A DNA stretch of 64,000 bases from Channallabes apus. Lineage: Eukaryota; Chordata; Actinopteri; Siluriformes; Clariidae. This document shows positions 52,626 through 63,422 of this stretch, piece after piece. The DNA lies in the NCBI GenBank assembly GCA_030522415.1, contig CM060130.1, positions 23,573,965-23,637,964 on the forward strand, in the 5' to 3' direction. Position 1 is the first letter of the stretch, and each line of letters opens with the position of its first letter. A program made the translations under genes and the position numbers. Below the pieces are notes generated by a model. The model worked only from the letters and a program-made list of their open reading frames with translations, was not told the origin of the DNA and ran no database searches.

Positions 52626-55600
52626 TTACTCACAATGTGGATGTAACTCTTCCTTGCTGTTTCTTCTCCTGATGACGGCTGATGATTCTGGATCTGTCTG
52701 TTCCTGCAGCTGCTTTGTTTTCTCCTCTAGAAGTCTGTCTTTCTCCTGAAGCTGTTTGTCTCTCTCCATTAGCTGTGTCTCTCTCTCAGTTAGACGTCTC
52801 TCTGTCTCTTCAAGCTGTTTGTTTTTTTCTGATAACTCAGTTTTCTGTTGCTCCAGTACGAACATCATCTCCTCTAGTTGTCTCTTCTCGTCCTGCAGCT
52901 CCTGTCCCAGTGTCTCCAGTTTGTTTTTACTGGTTTCCAGCTCTTTATCTGTGTTCTTCAGCTGTGTTTCTTTCTCACTCAGCAGTTTGTTCATATTCTC
53001 CAGTTGTGCGTCTTTCTCCTCGATGATTTTCTCTCTGTTTCTCAGTTCTGTATCTTTATTCTCTATTTGTCTTTTATAATCCTCCAGCTGTTGGTCTTTA
53101 TGCTGCAGTGATTTTAATGCTCCCTCCAGTTCTTTAATATATTAAGCAGGAGAGTGAACTGAATGATTAATGTGATCATAATCAGTCATCAGTTACAGAA
53201 GTACAGCTTGTTATGACTGAAGACAAAATTACAATTTGTAATTATTTATTAGAAAAACTAAAGTGAGTAATTTAATTAATTAGAAACATTGACTGATTGA
53301 TTTTATTATAGTAAAACCAGGGAGGTACTTCACACTCTTACTTATTATAATATCATCACATGTTATATACCTAAATGTAGGTCAGTTTAAAACTGGCTAA
53401 ATATTTAAAGGCTTTAATTTTAATATCTGTATAATACATGCTTTAGAGCAGGGGGTCTCAAACTTTAGACATTTAAGGCCCACAATAAAGAAAAAGCATA
53501 ACATGGAAATAAAGAAAGAAAGAAATTCGACTGTAATGTGTTTTGCCGCCGTCAGCTGTAACGACTAAAATAAATATTCCATTTCCCACTAGTGAGACAC
53601 CTGGACTTGTTTGGAAATAAGGAGATCAAGACTAGGTGGGACGGGTGAGAGACTGACATGCAGAGTAACACTCAATGTTGTATTCAGTTTGTTTTGTGCT
53701 TTTGATTTTCTGACAGTCACTGTGGAAACTCTGACTGATATAAACAGGTGGTTGTAAAAGGCAACAGAAATGTGATTGTCCATTTTGACATGGATGGACA
53801 CTGACTGTCAGGTTGTATTCAGAATGAATCAAGGTCAACTTGTTTGAACTGAAGCTTCAGCCTGCTGTCTGCTGATTCATCCATCAGTTCATCTTCCAAC
53901 ACAGTGGACAGAATCATGTCTTCTGAAGCAGAATCCACAGATAAAGGGTCCAAAATCCAAACAATTCTTGTTTGTCTGTCTATTGAGAAGTAAAACTGCA
54001 AACTTTTGTGACAGCAGAGTCTAATGCTGGGTTATACTGGATATGTGGACATGAGGTGAGGCTTCCAGACTTTCACTTAGGAGTGAAACCATGCCAACTC
54101 GTCCCTCCTTGACTCTTCTGTTGTAAAGAATAACTTCTCTTAGTTCTAAAAGGTGATTAAAGACACGTCCTCTTGAAAGCGATTATATTTCAGTGGTACA
54201 AGAACTGCAGATGATCTGCATCTAGTCTTTCACACAGAGCTGCACAACACCTTGAGTTCAGTGCATTTTTATAGATATAGTTCACCATTTCCAAAGACAC
54301 GTTCATGAGTTCATGCAGTTCTGGTGGCATCTGCTTTATGGCTAGACTTTCCCTGTGTACAGTAAGTAACAGTGTGTCCACTTGGTGTCAGGGGTTCTAT
54401 ATTGGATCTGTTTTACACCACGATGTCTCCCTGTCATCAACTTAGCTTATTGTCTGTGCAAACACCATTACAGTATTTCCAATCAATTCCTTTTTTAGTG
54501 AAGAAATCAACAACGTAACGCATAACATTATCTGGAAGCCGCTGTTCTTGTGTAAAGCTCTTTGGAAAAAAACAAATCTTCATGCAAATTACTGTCCATG
54601 TGGAATCTAACAAAAACTAACAATAAAGCAGCGTTGCTAACGTTAATGAACTTGTCCCCCTGTATGGTAAATTATTGGCGTGTCTTCATTCTTTCCACAA
54701 GTTGACATTCAATGTCATCAGTCATGAGAACAATTCTTCTGCTCATGGTGTCAGTAGACAGTGGTATGGACTGAATTGTGTTTGCAGTCGGTTCCCCATT
54801 AACTCCTTACACAAATCTTAACCGTTATACAAAACAAGCTCCATCTATATGAGCAGAAACCAAATAACTATCTTTCAACAACGCTTCTGACTGCACTGTT
54901 AATATTGTGATGACCTTCTGTTGTACCAGAAACACGACCCTTTTCATTAGAAAATATTCTTTTGGCTTCCCAACACATCTTGGGTGCTTTGTGTTTAAGT
55001 GTCTTTGAGCTTTAATGTTTTTCTAACACACTGCCTGACACTATAAATACACAATTAATTATCACCCGCATCATATTTTTAATTCAAAAAGTTCTCCATT
55101 TTGTAACTGTGTCCAAACATTAGCTAGCTAAAATAATCTAATTAAATGTACTGAATGTTCAGGTTATTACATCAATACATCATTATTCATGTGTTCACTA
55201 CACTATGCTCATGATGCTCAGTGGTACATTAGTGTGAACAAGTAACACAAATATATAACTATGGAATTTGATATTAATGTCTTTCTCACCTCGCTCCTCT
55301 CTCCTCTGTGGATTCTGTCTGACCTCCTGTAAATAATAAAGTGTAAATGTTTTGTGCACGATGCCAGAGTTTAATGAGAAATTATAAAATGTAGAAAATA
55401 ACTTTTACACTTTGTGTCTGTTCATAAACAAAGGAAAGCTAGTTAAAGATGTACGATTAGTCATCACACAGTAAATCTACAGAACATTCTGTTACTCTGT
55501 GCTGATGTTCATCTGCTCACACTGGAGAGATTCATCAGCTACAGAAACATAACTGTGGAGGGAAAAGTCACACAGCGGGAAACTAATAAATCATTAACTT

Positions 55601-56165
55601 ATGTGTCTTTATTCCATCACTTCCATACAAATATCATTGCATTTACATCTCCTCCATATATTTTTTATGTTTCTATTTGATCCTTTAATTAAAATCTAAT
55701 ACATGTGATGAGTTTATAAAATATCAGTGTTTATCATTAGTGTGAAGTCGAGTTATTTACTCACCCGTACTGAAGGTGTCGTGTGAAACAACAGATGTCT
55801 CCGATGTTGCAGTGTATCTGTGCTCATTCTGACTGCACTCATTCAAACACACACACAGTCTACAGAACAAACTAGCTGCACAATATTAGCTAGCTGTGTG
55901 TGTTGTTGTGCTTCTCACTGCTATATTTGTAGTGATCGAGTCTGTTCTACTGGATATCGAGTTACTGTAACAATCTAAAGGCCACATTTAGTGTCTAATT
56001 TAATTTCCTCTCTGATGTAAAAATCTCTCTGTTTCAGTTTAAACTGATATTGAGCCAGTCTCTGATTATTAACTCCATTAGACCAGATTGTTCACTAACG
56101 TGTGTTTGTGTGTCATTTATAAACACCTTCAGCTTTGTGTCTCTCAGTATCAGTGTGTACGTCAG

Positions 56166-56258
<93 letters not shown>

Positions 56259-59065
56259 ACACTAATGATAAACTAGACAACAGCATGATGAATGTTCTGC
56301 CAGCGATCACAGTCTGTTGTGTTCACTACACTATGCTCATGATGCTCATATATCTATGTGCTATTGCAGTCTGAACACACAGCACAGTCCAATCTATTTC
56401 ATCTGCACAATAAATATATTATTCATGCAGCATCAACACATCACTATCAGAGAAAAGACTTTATACTCACCAGCCAGGCTCTGTGAAAGTAAATAATAGA
56501 GAGTGAAGATTTAATACATGATTATAAATGTGAATTGTTTCATGTGAAAATGTGAAAGTAACTGTTACTCTGGTTAAAACACAGCTGATGTGTGTCTTAA
56601 TAAAAAAGAGGAAAACTAGACAACAATCAGTCATCACACACAGTAAATCTGTATAATGTAGCATTGTGCTAATATACCGCTAGTTCCCCTTAAGGAACAG
56701 AAATATCTTGTGATTTATTGTAAAATACTATTTTCTGATATCTGCATGTATTTACCAATATCCAGTATGTCAGTATATGTGCATTTCCCCCTGTGTATTT
56801 TATATCTATAGTTAAATATTCTGTAATATATCTATGTGCTATTGTAGTACATAAAGGAATATACAGAATATCAGATTCCCACTTCCTTTAATTATAAACA
56901 CAGACATTTATCAATGTAATAAACTGAGTCCTTCACATAAACACAATATTAAGTTTCTATTATTATGTTTCTGTTTCTGATAAATGTATAAAATATCAGC
57001 CTTCATCATTAGTATGAATTCAAGTTATTTACTTACATGTGATGGAGATGCCCCTTAAAAGACCAGAGAAATGTAATGTTAGATAAATTACAATAAAAAA
57101 AAACTCCATTCATTTGTAGTCAGAATAGCCACAAATTATTTACAAACAAGAGATATTGAATAATACATTATTTCTGTTTCATTTTACTTCATTTAAACAA
57201 TTAAATGCTTCATGGTGTGTTATTTCTCAGTACAGGAATGATGTAAATATGTTTTTAATTTAAAGTTGTATTGAGCAAATCCCCGATTAACAAGGCAATA
57301 CAATTTAATTCACTTATCAATCACTATTTAATTAGTATTTGTACAAGCTGCTGCTTTTAGGCCCTTGTGCAGGTGTGTATCAGAGTGAAAAACACACTCA
57401 CTGTTTATTGGACTAAAATAAACTCCACTCCACATTAGCACCCTGTATACTGAACCTCATACTGAATACTGAGTGTGTGTTTCATCTACTGAGATGAGAA
57501 GCACTGTAGCGACGAACAAGGCTCCCAAAGAGAGAGACAGCAGTCAATTGATCACATTCTAGAGACCTTCTCCCAACATGCATGTCGCCATCCCGATAAT
57601 CTTATCTGATTCGCGATCATAAAGGAGTGTCTGTGAGACGAAGCTGCAGGAAACCTCACAAGGCATAAGACCAGATGCTTTGAAGTAATTCCCAAAACCA
57701 AGGGTGTAAATCGGCGATCCGGTAAACAATACAAACAGATTTACAGCTGAACTGAGCTCATGCTAAATTACTTTATAAAAGGTATTAAAAACTCCAACCG
57801 GATGGGCCCCACGTGACAGCCGAAACACCGGGTTAATGTACAGTATGCGCAAAAGGGGGAACCACGTAAGGCGTGGCTAAGCCCGTAATCACCCGTAGGA
57901 CGGACTGACCCCGAAGGGACAAAATCCCTAAGGAAGTCTACAACACAGTTCAGTGGGAAGTAAACATCAAGTACTGCAACCTTCAACAAGCAGCTCAGGT
58001 TTCCGCCCTTGCGGGCGCTACGCCGCTGCTGCAGGCGTCATCCGCTCTTCAAGAACACTCAATGAGACTTCACGCCAGAACTCCAAAGTCCCGTAACGAA
58101 GAAACCCGCAGGAGAAGTTCCAGATCGCAGCCAGGCAACCAATGCCTCAACGAATGGCTTTCCCGACAGACGTCATCTCTACCACAGCGCACCAACCAAT
58201 CAGCAATGACGTGATTCCCTTCGCTGGAGGCGAACCAACGGATGAGAACGAAACATGACGCAAGTAAACAAACAAAGCTGCATACCTTGCTGAAGTTGGT
58301 GCTCGTTTCATAACTAAACCAAGACTCTTTCTAGTTTCATGTATCGTAGATTAGTCAAATAAATTCACGTTTCTTTATAGAGAACTGTTGTCTTGGTCAT
58401 GTATTTTAAAGTCTAAACATTTGTCCAGATCTTGCTACCTTGCTCATAATTGCTAAATACTAGATTTTGTGTTATCGTTGTTGGCCACGTGATGAGCAGA
58501 ACTGGTAAGATACACTAAATTGTGCTAAACGCTGGTCGGGTAGTCGATAAAGTGTACATTATAAATTTTGTTTCAGTTAATCACATTAATGCGAATCGTT
58601 AAAGATTTGATACAACTCTGACTCAGAGCTAAACATTACATATTAATGGTGAAGGATGCGTTGGGCATTGTGTCCATATTAAAATGTCCACATTTATTGG
58701 TCAACAATTTTTGCAAATTTTCTTTCATTTTTGTGAAGCTGCTTTGAGACAATGACCATTTTTAAAAGTGCTATATGAATAAAATTGAATTGAATTGACA
58801 ACGCGACAGCCATTCGCTGTCTTTATTATGTAAACCCTACAGCACAGATGATGATGTAGAGTTTATACAGTGTGGAGTTCAGGAACACTTACCCATTTCG
58901 ACTGTAATCTCCTCTGTTCTGTCTCTATTAGTGACCTGACACAGGTAATGTCCTCTATCTGACCCTGTACAGTCTCTCAGCTGTAAGGAGACGTTTCCTC
59001 TCTCCAGCTCCTGAGTGAACAGACTCACTCTGTCCTCATATGCTTGCAGTCGCCATCTTTATCTC
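52626..59065 (-). CDS. Ig V-set / coiled-coil gene, 5' end truncated, six candidate exons
   Basis: Exons on the minus strand, all with GT-AG sites and consistent phases: 58893-59065, 57037-57053, 56471-56480, 55765-55832, 55290-55326, 52626-53131. The first encodes the second half of an Ig V-set domain: LERGNVSLQLRDCTGSDRGHYLCQV, where DRGHYLC is the strand F cysteine motif, then TEEITVEM. Its first half and leader exon are missing. Micro-exons of 17 and 10 nt follow, then STDTLQHRRHLLFHTTPS, then EVRQNPQRREER. The last exon gives about 168 residues of coiled coil (repeats such as KQLEETERRLTERETQLMERD) ending HPHCE-stop. No membrane segment was found between them. Alternatively the last three exons form a separate gene starting at the ATG at 55827-55825. 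Fish immune receptors of this style exist, but I cannot name this one. Confidence 0.55.
53446..54990 (-). pseudogene. hAT (ZBED-type) transposon remnant in the gene's last intron
   Basis: On the minus strand the frames PPELHELMNVSLEMVNYI and CAALCERLDADHLQFLYH (54381-54190) are typical of ZBED/hAT-derived proteins. A further stretch WILDPLSVDSASEDMILS (about 53960-53900) continues the same protein. Stops and shifts separate the pieces. The plus-strand end CAGGGGGTCTCAAAC (about 53447) resembles a hAT terminus; the other end was not located. Confidence 0.65.
56167..56255. repeat. (TG)44 microsatellite
   Basis: 89 bp of pure TG. Open frames on both strands here (CV and HT repeats) are artefacts of the repeat. 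Confidence 0.99.
57505..58841 (+). mobile_element. LTR-like element (solo), in an intron of the Ig gene
   Basis: Begins TGTAGCGACG, ends AACCCTACA, flanked by GCAC (57501-57504 and 58842-58845). A TATA-like TTTATAAAAGG lies at about 57772 and AATAAA at about 58358, in the right order for a plus-strand LTR. The middle (57.5-58.3 kb) is GC-richer than its surroundings. At 58720-58799 a LINE-like tail (GCTGCTTTGAGACAATG ... ATTGAATTGAATTGA) seems inserted near the end. The 4-bp duplication is short and could be chance, hence moderate confidence. Confidence 0.45.
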
Positions 59066-59599
59066 TTACTGTCGGTTCAAACTAATAAAATCCTAAACAC
59101 ACACAGAAAGAGAGAGTCATCCTTTTAAACAACTTAACTCACACAAACACACTGTTAGAAAGCACAATTCCACGGTGTATTTGGAGGATTAGTTTAACAG
59201 GTTATTGAGTGGTTGGTGACTAACATGTACTTTAGCATGATGCTAACTCCTCTTACCTTTTCTGTTCCTCATATAAACATATCTGCTGCTTTAGCTGAAG
59301 TCTGTCCACTATTTACACGATTCACAGTGTTTAAATATCGAGAGCTCAGAATCAGGTCACAAATTAACAGAAATAAACAGATTAAAATATATATACATAC
59401 ACATTTAACTGTGCAGTCAAACATAAAGTGACACTCGGGATGAAAACTACTGAAGAAGGATAATAAAAAGCAAAGGTAATAACAATAATAATAATAATAA
59501 TAATAAATAATAGCAATAATAATAATGAATGGATTTGAATGTGTTAATTACAACGGGATTATGCAAATATTATTCACTTTGCATATTGCATATTCACTT
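59066..59599. other. Spacer with AAT repeats
   Basis: An ATAATA tract lies at about 59485-59525. The missing V-set first half and leader of the Ig gene should lie in this direction but were not found. Confidence 0.4.
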
Positions 59600-59604
59600 G
59601 GAGA

Positions 59605-61014
59605 TGTAAGGGACTGCCCCTAGAGGGCACTGTGGCTGTGTTTTGTGTCTTGTAGTTTTTTGTTAGAAGACCCAGTTTCCCAGAAGGCACCTCGTTCAGG
59701 TGATGAAGTTTCACCTGTGCCGAGGTGGCTCATTAGTACTCTTATAAAAAGCTGTTAGCTCTGGGAAACTGAGTCGAGCATTAATATTGTCTAGTGGGCT
59801 TTAGTTTGTTCATTTGAACACCGTTTATATTTGTACTGGCTCTGTAGGTTTATTTTCTGTGTTGAAAGTATTTTTTGGTGTTGCTTTGTGGATATGTGTG
59901 TATGAAGAACGTGGTTATTGTTCTTGTGTTTCTGGTCATTCTGGTTTGTTTAGACCGTGTGTACCCAGTGTCCTTCCCTCTGGTTAATCAACACTTAAAG
60001 GCTGTAAATGCTTCTACGTGTGTGTGTATGATGTGCTTAGGTGAGTATGTGTGTGTATGATGTGAATAGGAGTGCATGTATGATGGGTATAGGAGTGTGT
60101 GGAAGATGGGCATACGTGTGTGTATGCTGTGCTTAGGTGAGTATGTGTGTGTATTAGGTAGGTATGATGGGCACAGGAAAGTGTGTCTGAAGTGCACAGA
60201 AGTGCGTGTATGAGGTGCACAGGAATGTGAGTATAGGAGTGTGTGTATGATGCGCATAGGAGTGCAGGCATGATGTGCATACAGTAAGTGTGCGTGTTGG
60301 TGTGTGTGATGTGCACAAGGTGTGCATGTTGGTGTGTGGGTATGATAGGTTCGTAAGTGAGTATGTGTATGAGAGCCTGCGTCACGCTCCTCAGAAGCGT
60401 GAGTGTGTATTGGGCACGTAGAAGCAGAAGTAGTACAATTACATCATAAGGAACGTTAGCTCTATGTTTTAGTTATTTATTAGCGTCTGTCTGTCAATAC
60501 CGAAATCATGTTATATGTGTTTGGTATTAAAGCCTGCCTGTTCGAGAGCCGGTATATGTTCCAGGTGTTGGAGCCTGCACGTTTGAGTCTGTACTCATGT
60601 TAAATGTTTAAGGTATTAGAGCCTACTTGTTCAAGAGCCTGTGTTATTGCACCGAGCTAGACTCTAGGATTCAGGCATTGGAGCCAGCATGGCAGAGTCT
60701 GTTACTAAATCGGGCTAATGTTACCTGGTTTGAGTGTTAGAACATGTATGTAAAAGAGCCAGGGTCACTACCCTGAGCACGAGTGAAGTAAAGATTTCCC
60801 GAGTGCCGGAGTGTTGCGTTCCTTGAACCCCTGTGTGTGTGGTTTCCAGAACCCCTGTAAATTATGTGTCCAGAGCCAGTGTTTTGTTTGTTTCGTTTGA
60901 GTATTTAGTTTGTTTGTCAAATAAAAGACTCTTAATTTCAAAAACCTCTGCGTTTATGCCTGCCTTCGTACGCCCACGGTTATACCAACAGCCCGTAACA
61001 CCAGCGTCATGACA
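59605..61014 (+). mobile_element. Solo LTR (1410 bp) with perfect 5-bp duplication
   Basis: Starts TGTAAGGG, ends CATGACA, flanked by GGAGA on both sides (59600-59604 and 61015-61019). It has a TATA-like CTTATAAAAAG (about 59740) and AATAAA (about 60921) in plus orientation. Its beginning resembles the smaller LTR at 3864-4220. It is longer because of internal tandem arrays: GTGTGTATGATG-type units at about 60014-60385, and imperfect units containing GAGCCTG...TTCGAGAGCC at about 60500-60780. Confidence 0.8.
60014..60385. repeat. Minisatellite inside the solo LTR
   Basis: Irregular tandem units based on GTGTGTATGATGTGC with AGGAGTG or AGGTGAGTAT spacers. Long frames on the minus strand (HTH-rich) are repeat artefacts. 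Confidence 0.85.
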
Positions 61015-61196
61015 GGAGAGAATAAAGTTGAGCTTTGACAATATTTTGTTTTCTGTAATAATAATAATTAGTTTTTGTAAATGAAATGATACTGTAGCGA
61101 CCCAGAAAATATACAAAAACGGTTATACTTTTGCGAAACAAATCAATAACAGAACCCCAGATAAACAACTAAGCTGAAATATATACTCGTAAATAA

Positions 61197-61626
61197 ATGC
61201 TTTTTCAAAATCGTGCCAGTATGAAGCTATTTTGCTCTTATTTACGTATTTTTTTATTATTTTAAGAGTATATATATTTGTGTTTTGTTGTTTTTCTGTG
61301 GTACTATTATTATTGATGTTAAATTTCGTCTGCTTTGCAAAGGTTGCCACTATGTATGACTGAAATAAAACTTTATATCGGCATGCGTTTTCATCTGCCT
61401 TTTGATCAAAACGCTGCCTTTTACAAAGTGAAAGCCTACGCCAATGTGAGCAGCTTTATTTCAGTCATAAATTCACGGCCACATAGAAGCGCCGAGCACC
61501 GGTCATTTGACCGCAATGTGGAAAAAAAAAATACTTCACACTTGATCAAATTCCAGGACCCTCCTTTCATGACTTTTCCTAGATCTGTATGCTTAATCAC
61601 CCTGCATCCTTTAGGTGAGTAGGTGA

Positions 61627-61700
<74 letters not shown>

Positions 61701-61902
61701 CTGCATATATGGAATGAAACCTGAGATTACATATACACACTGAATGACGCATAGATAGTATGCTCGAGCCTGCGCCTGCTGCTGAGAGAAATGAAAATCA
61801 GAGTTGGACAAGGCAGGAAACGTCATGCCGCCGCGCAGCTGTCAGCAATTTCACGTAAATAAGAGCAAAATAGCTTCATACTGGCGTGATTTTGAAAATG
61901 TA
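61197..61902. repeat. Inverted-repeat unit with 48-bp near-perfect arms
   Basis: 61198-61246 (TTTTCAAAATCGTGCCAGTA and on to TTTACGT) is inverted at about 61853-61900, one mismatch noticed. Between them lies a smaller hairpin (61351-61373 with 61454-61474, CTTTATTTCAGTCATA type) and a long TA tract. Non-coding, possibly a foldback transposon. Confidence 0.75.
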
Positions 61903-62007
61903 AGCCATCTATGCGTCATTCAGTGTGTATATGTAACTATCACAGGTTTCATTCTATATATGCAGTTTATATATATATATATATATATATACATACATAC
62001 ACACACA
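61622..62007. repeat. Foldback repeat flanked by TA tracts, interleaved with the previous unit
   Basis: 61697-61757 and 61908-61970 are inverted copies (AACTGCATATAT, ATACACACTGAATGACGC blocks). Each is bordered outside by TA tracts (61636-61699 and about 61969-61990) and then GT/CA tracts. The centre holds GCGCCTGCTGCTGAG and CGCAGCTG words. Its arms interleave, rather than nest, with the arms at 61198 and 61853. Confidence 0.8.
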
Positions 62008-62126
62008 CCTAAAGGATTATTAGGAACACCTGCTCAATTTCTCATTAATACAATTATCTAAATCAATGCATTTAGGGGTGTGGTCCTGGTCAAGAAAATC
62101 TTCTGAACTCCAAACTGAATGTCAGA

Positions 62127-63422
62127 ATGGGAAAGAAAGGTGATTTAAGCAATTTTGAGCGTGGCATGGTTGTTGGTGCCAGACGGGCCGGTCTGAGTAT
62201 TTCACAATCTGCTCAGTTACTGGGATTTACACGCACAACCATTTCCAGAGTTTACAAAGAATGGTGTGAAAAGGGAAAAACATCCAGTATGCGGCAGTCC
62301 TGTGGGGAAAATGCCTTGTTGATGCTCGAGGTCAGAGGAGAATGGGCCGACAGATTCAAGCTGATAGAAGAGCAACTTTGAATGAAATAACCGCTCGTTA
62401 CAACCGAGGTCTGCAGCAAAGCATTTGTGAAGCCACAACACGCACAACCTTGAGGCGGATGGGCTACAACAGCAGAAGACCCCACCGGGTACCACTCATC
62501 TCCACTACAAATAGGAAAAAGAGGCTACAATTCGCACAAGCTCACCAAAATTGGACAGTTGAAGAAAAATGTTGCCTGGTCTGATGAGTCTCGATTTCTG
62601 TTGTGACGTTCAAATGGTAGAGTCAGAATTTGGCGTAAACAGAATGAGAACATGGATCCATCATGCCTTGTTACCACTGTGCAGGCTGGTGGTGGTGGTG
62701 TAATGGTGTGGAGGATGTTTTCTTGGCACACTTTAGGCCCCTTAGAGCCAATTGGGCATCGTTTAAATGCCACGGCCTACCTGAGCATTGTTTCTGACCA
62801 TGTCCATCCCTTTATGACCACCATGTACCCATCCTCTGATGGCTACTTCCAGCAGGATAATGCACCATGTCACGAAGCTCGAATCATTTCAAATTGGTTT
62901 CTTGAACATGACAATGAGTTCACTGTACTAAAAAGTAGGGTTGTTCCTATTCCGATACTATTATCGGAAATGCTGCCGATACCACAAAAAAATCTGGCAT
63001 CGGTATCGGCGAGTATTTGAGTCCACGTACCGATCCGATACCATTTTAGAATTGTGGCTGCATTTGAAGCTCTTTTTCAGATGTTGAAGTTCAGTTTCTT
63101 TTTCAAACATTAATGTCAGATAATAAAAACACTATATGTAGTCACAATAGTTCACTATATGTACTTGTTCATGTTTTATTAAGGGATAAATCTAAAGCAC
63201 TGCATAAAATAATTCTGTCAATTAATACAGGGCTAGTAGTGTCTACAGCTGTATATACAGATACACACCCAGTTATCGGATCAGTACTCTGTATCGGTCG
63301 ATACCCTGAGCCCAAGTATCGGAATCGGGAAGGGAAAAATGGTATCGGAACATCTCTACTAAAATGGCCCACACAGTCACCAGATCTCAACCCAATAGAG
63401 CATCTTTGGGATGTGGTTGAAT
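62127..63422 (+). pseudogene. Tc1 transposase, frameshifted and interrupted
   Basis: Segments in order: 62127 (MGKKGDLSNFERG, HTH) to a frameshift near 62306; 62342-62584 (MGRQIQADRRATLNEITARY, to NWTVEEK) with a small deletion near 62566; a first catalytic Asp in WSDESRF near 62577-62597; then 62652-62935 with GGGGVMVW and the second Asp in FQQDNAPCH. After the hAT insertion it resumes at about 63363 with QSPDLNPIEHLWDVVE, including the catalytic Glu (IEHLW). It is cut again at 63422. All three catalytic residues are recognisable, but the gene is broken by at least two indels and two insertions. Confidence 0.92.
62936..63358. mobile_element. hAT-type MITE inside the Tc1 transposase
   Basis: Starts TAGGGTTGTTCC, ends GGAACATCTCTA (inverted copies). 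The flanks are CTAAAAAG (62928-62935) and CTAAAATG (63359-63366), an 8-bp target duplication with one mismatch; joining the flanks restores the transposase frame. Internal CCGATAC/GTATCGG words form hairpins. 423 bp, no coding capacity. Confidence 0.88.

Noticed and set aside
52682..53111. Serine/valine-rich plus-strand frames
   Set aside because: Antisense to the coiled-coil terminal exon.
56050..56310. Three ORFs with CVCVCV or HTHTHT
   Set aside because: Artefacts of the TG microsatellite.
60014..60385. 123-codon histidine/threonine-rich minus frame
   Set aside because: Minisatellite within an LTR.
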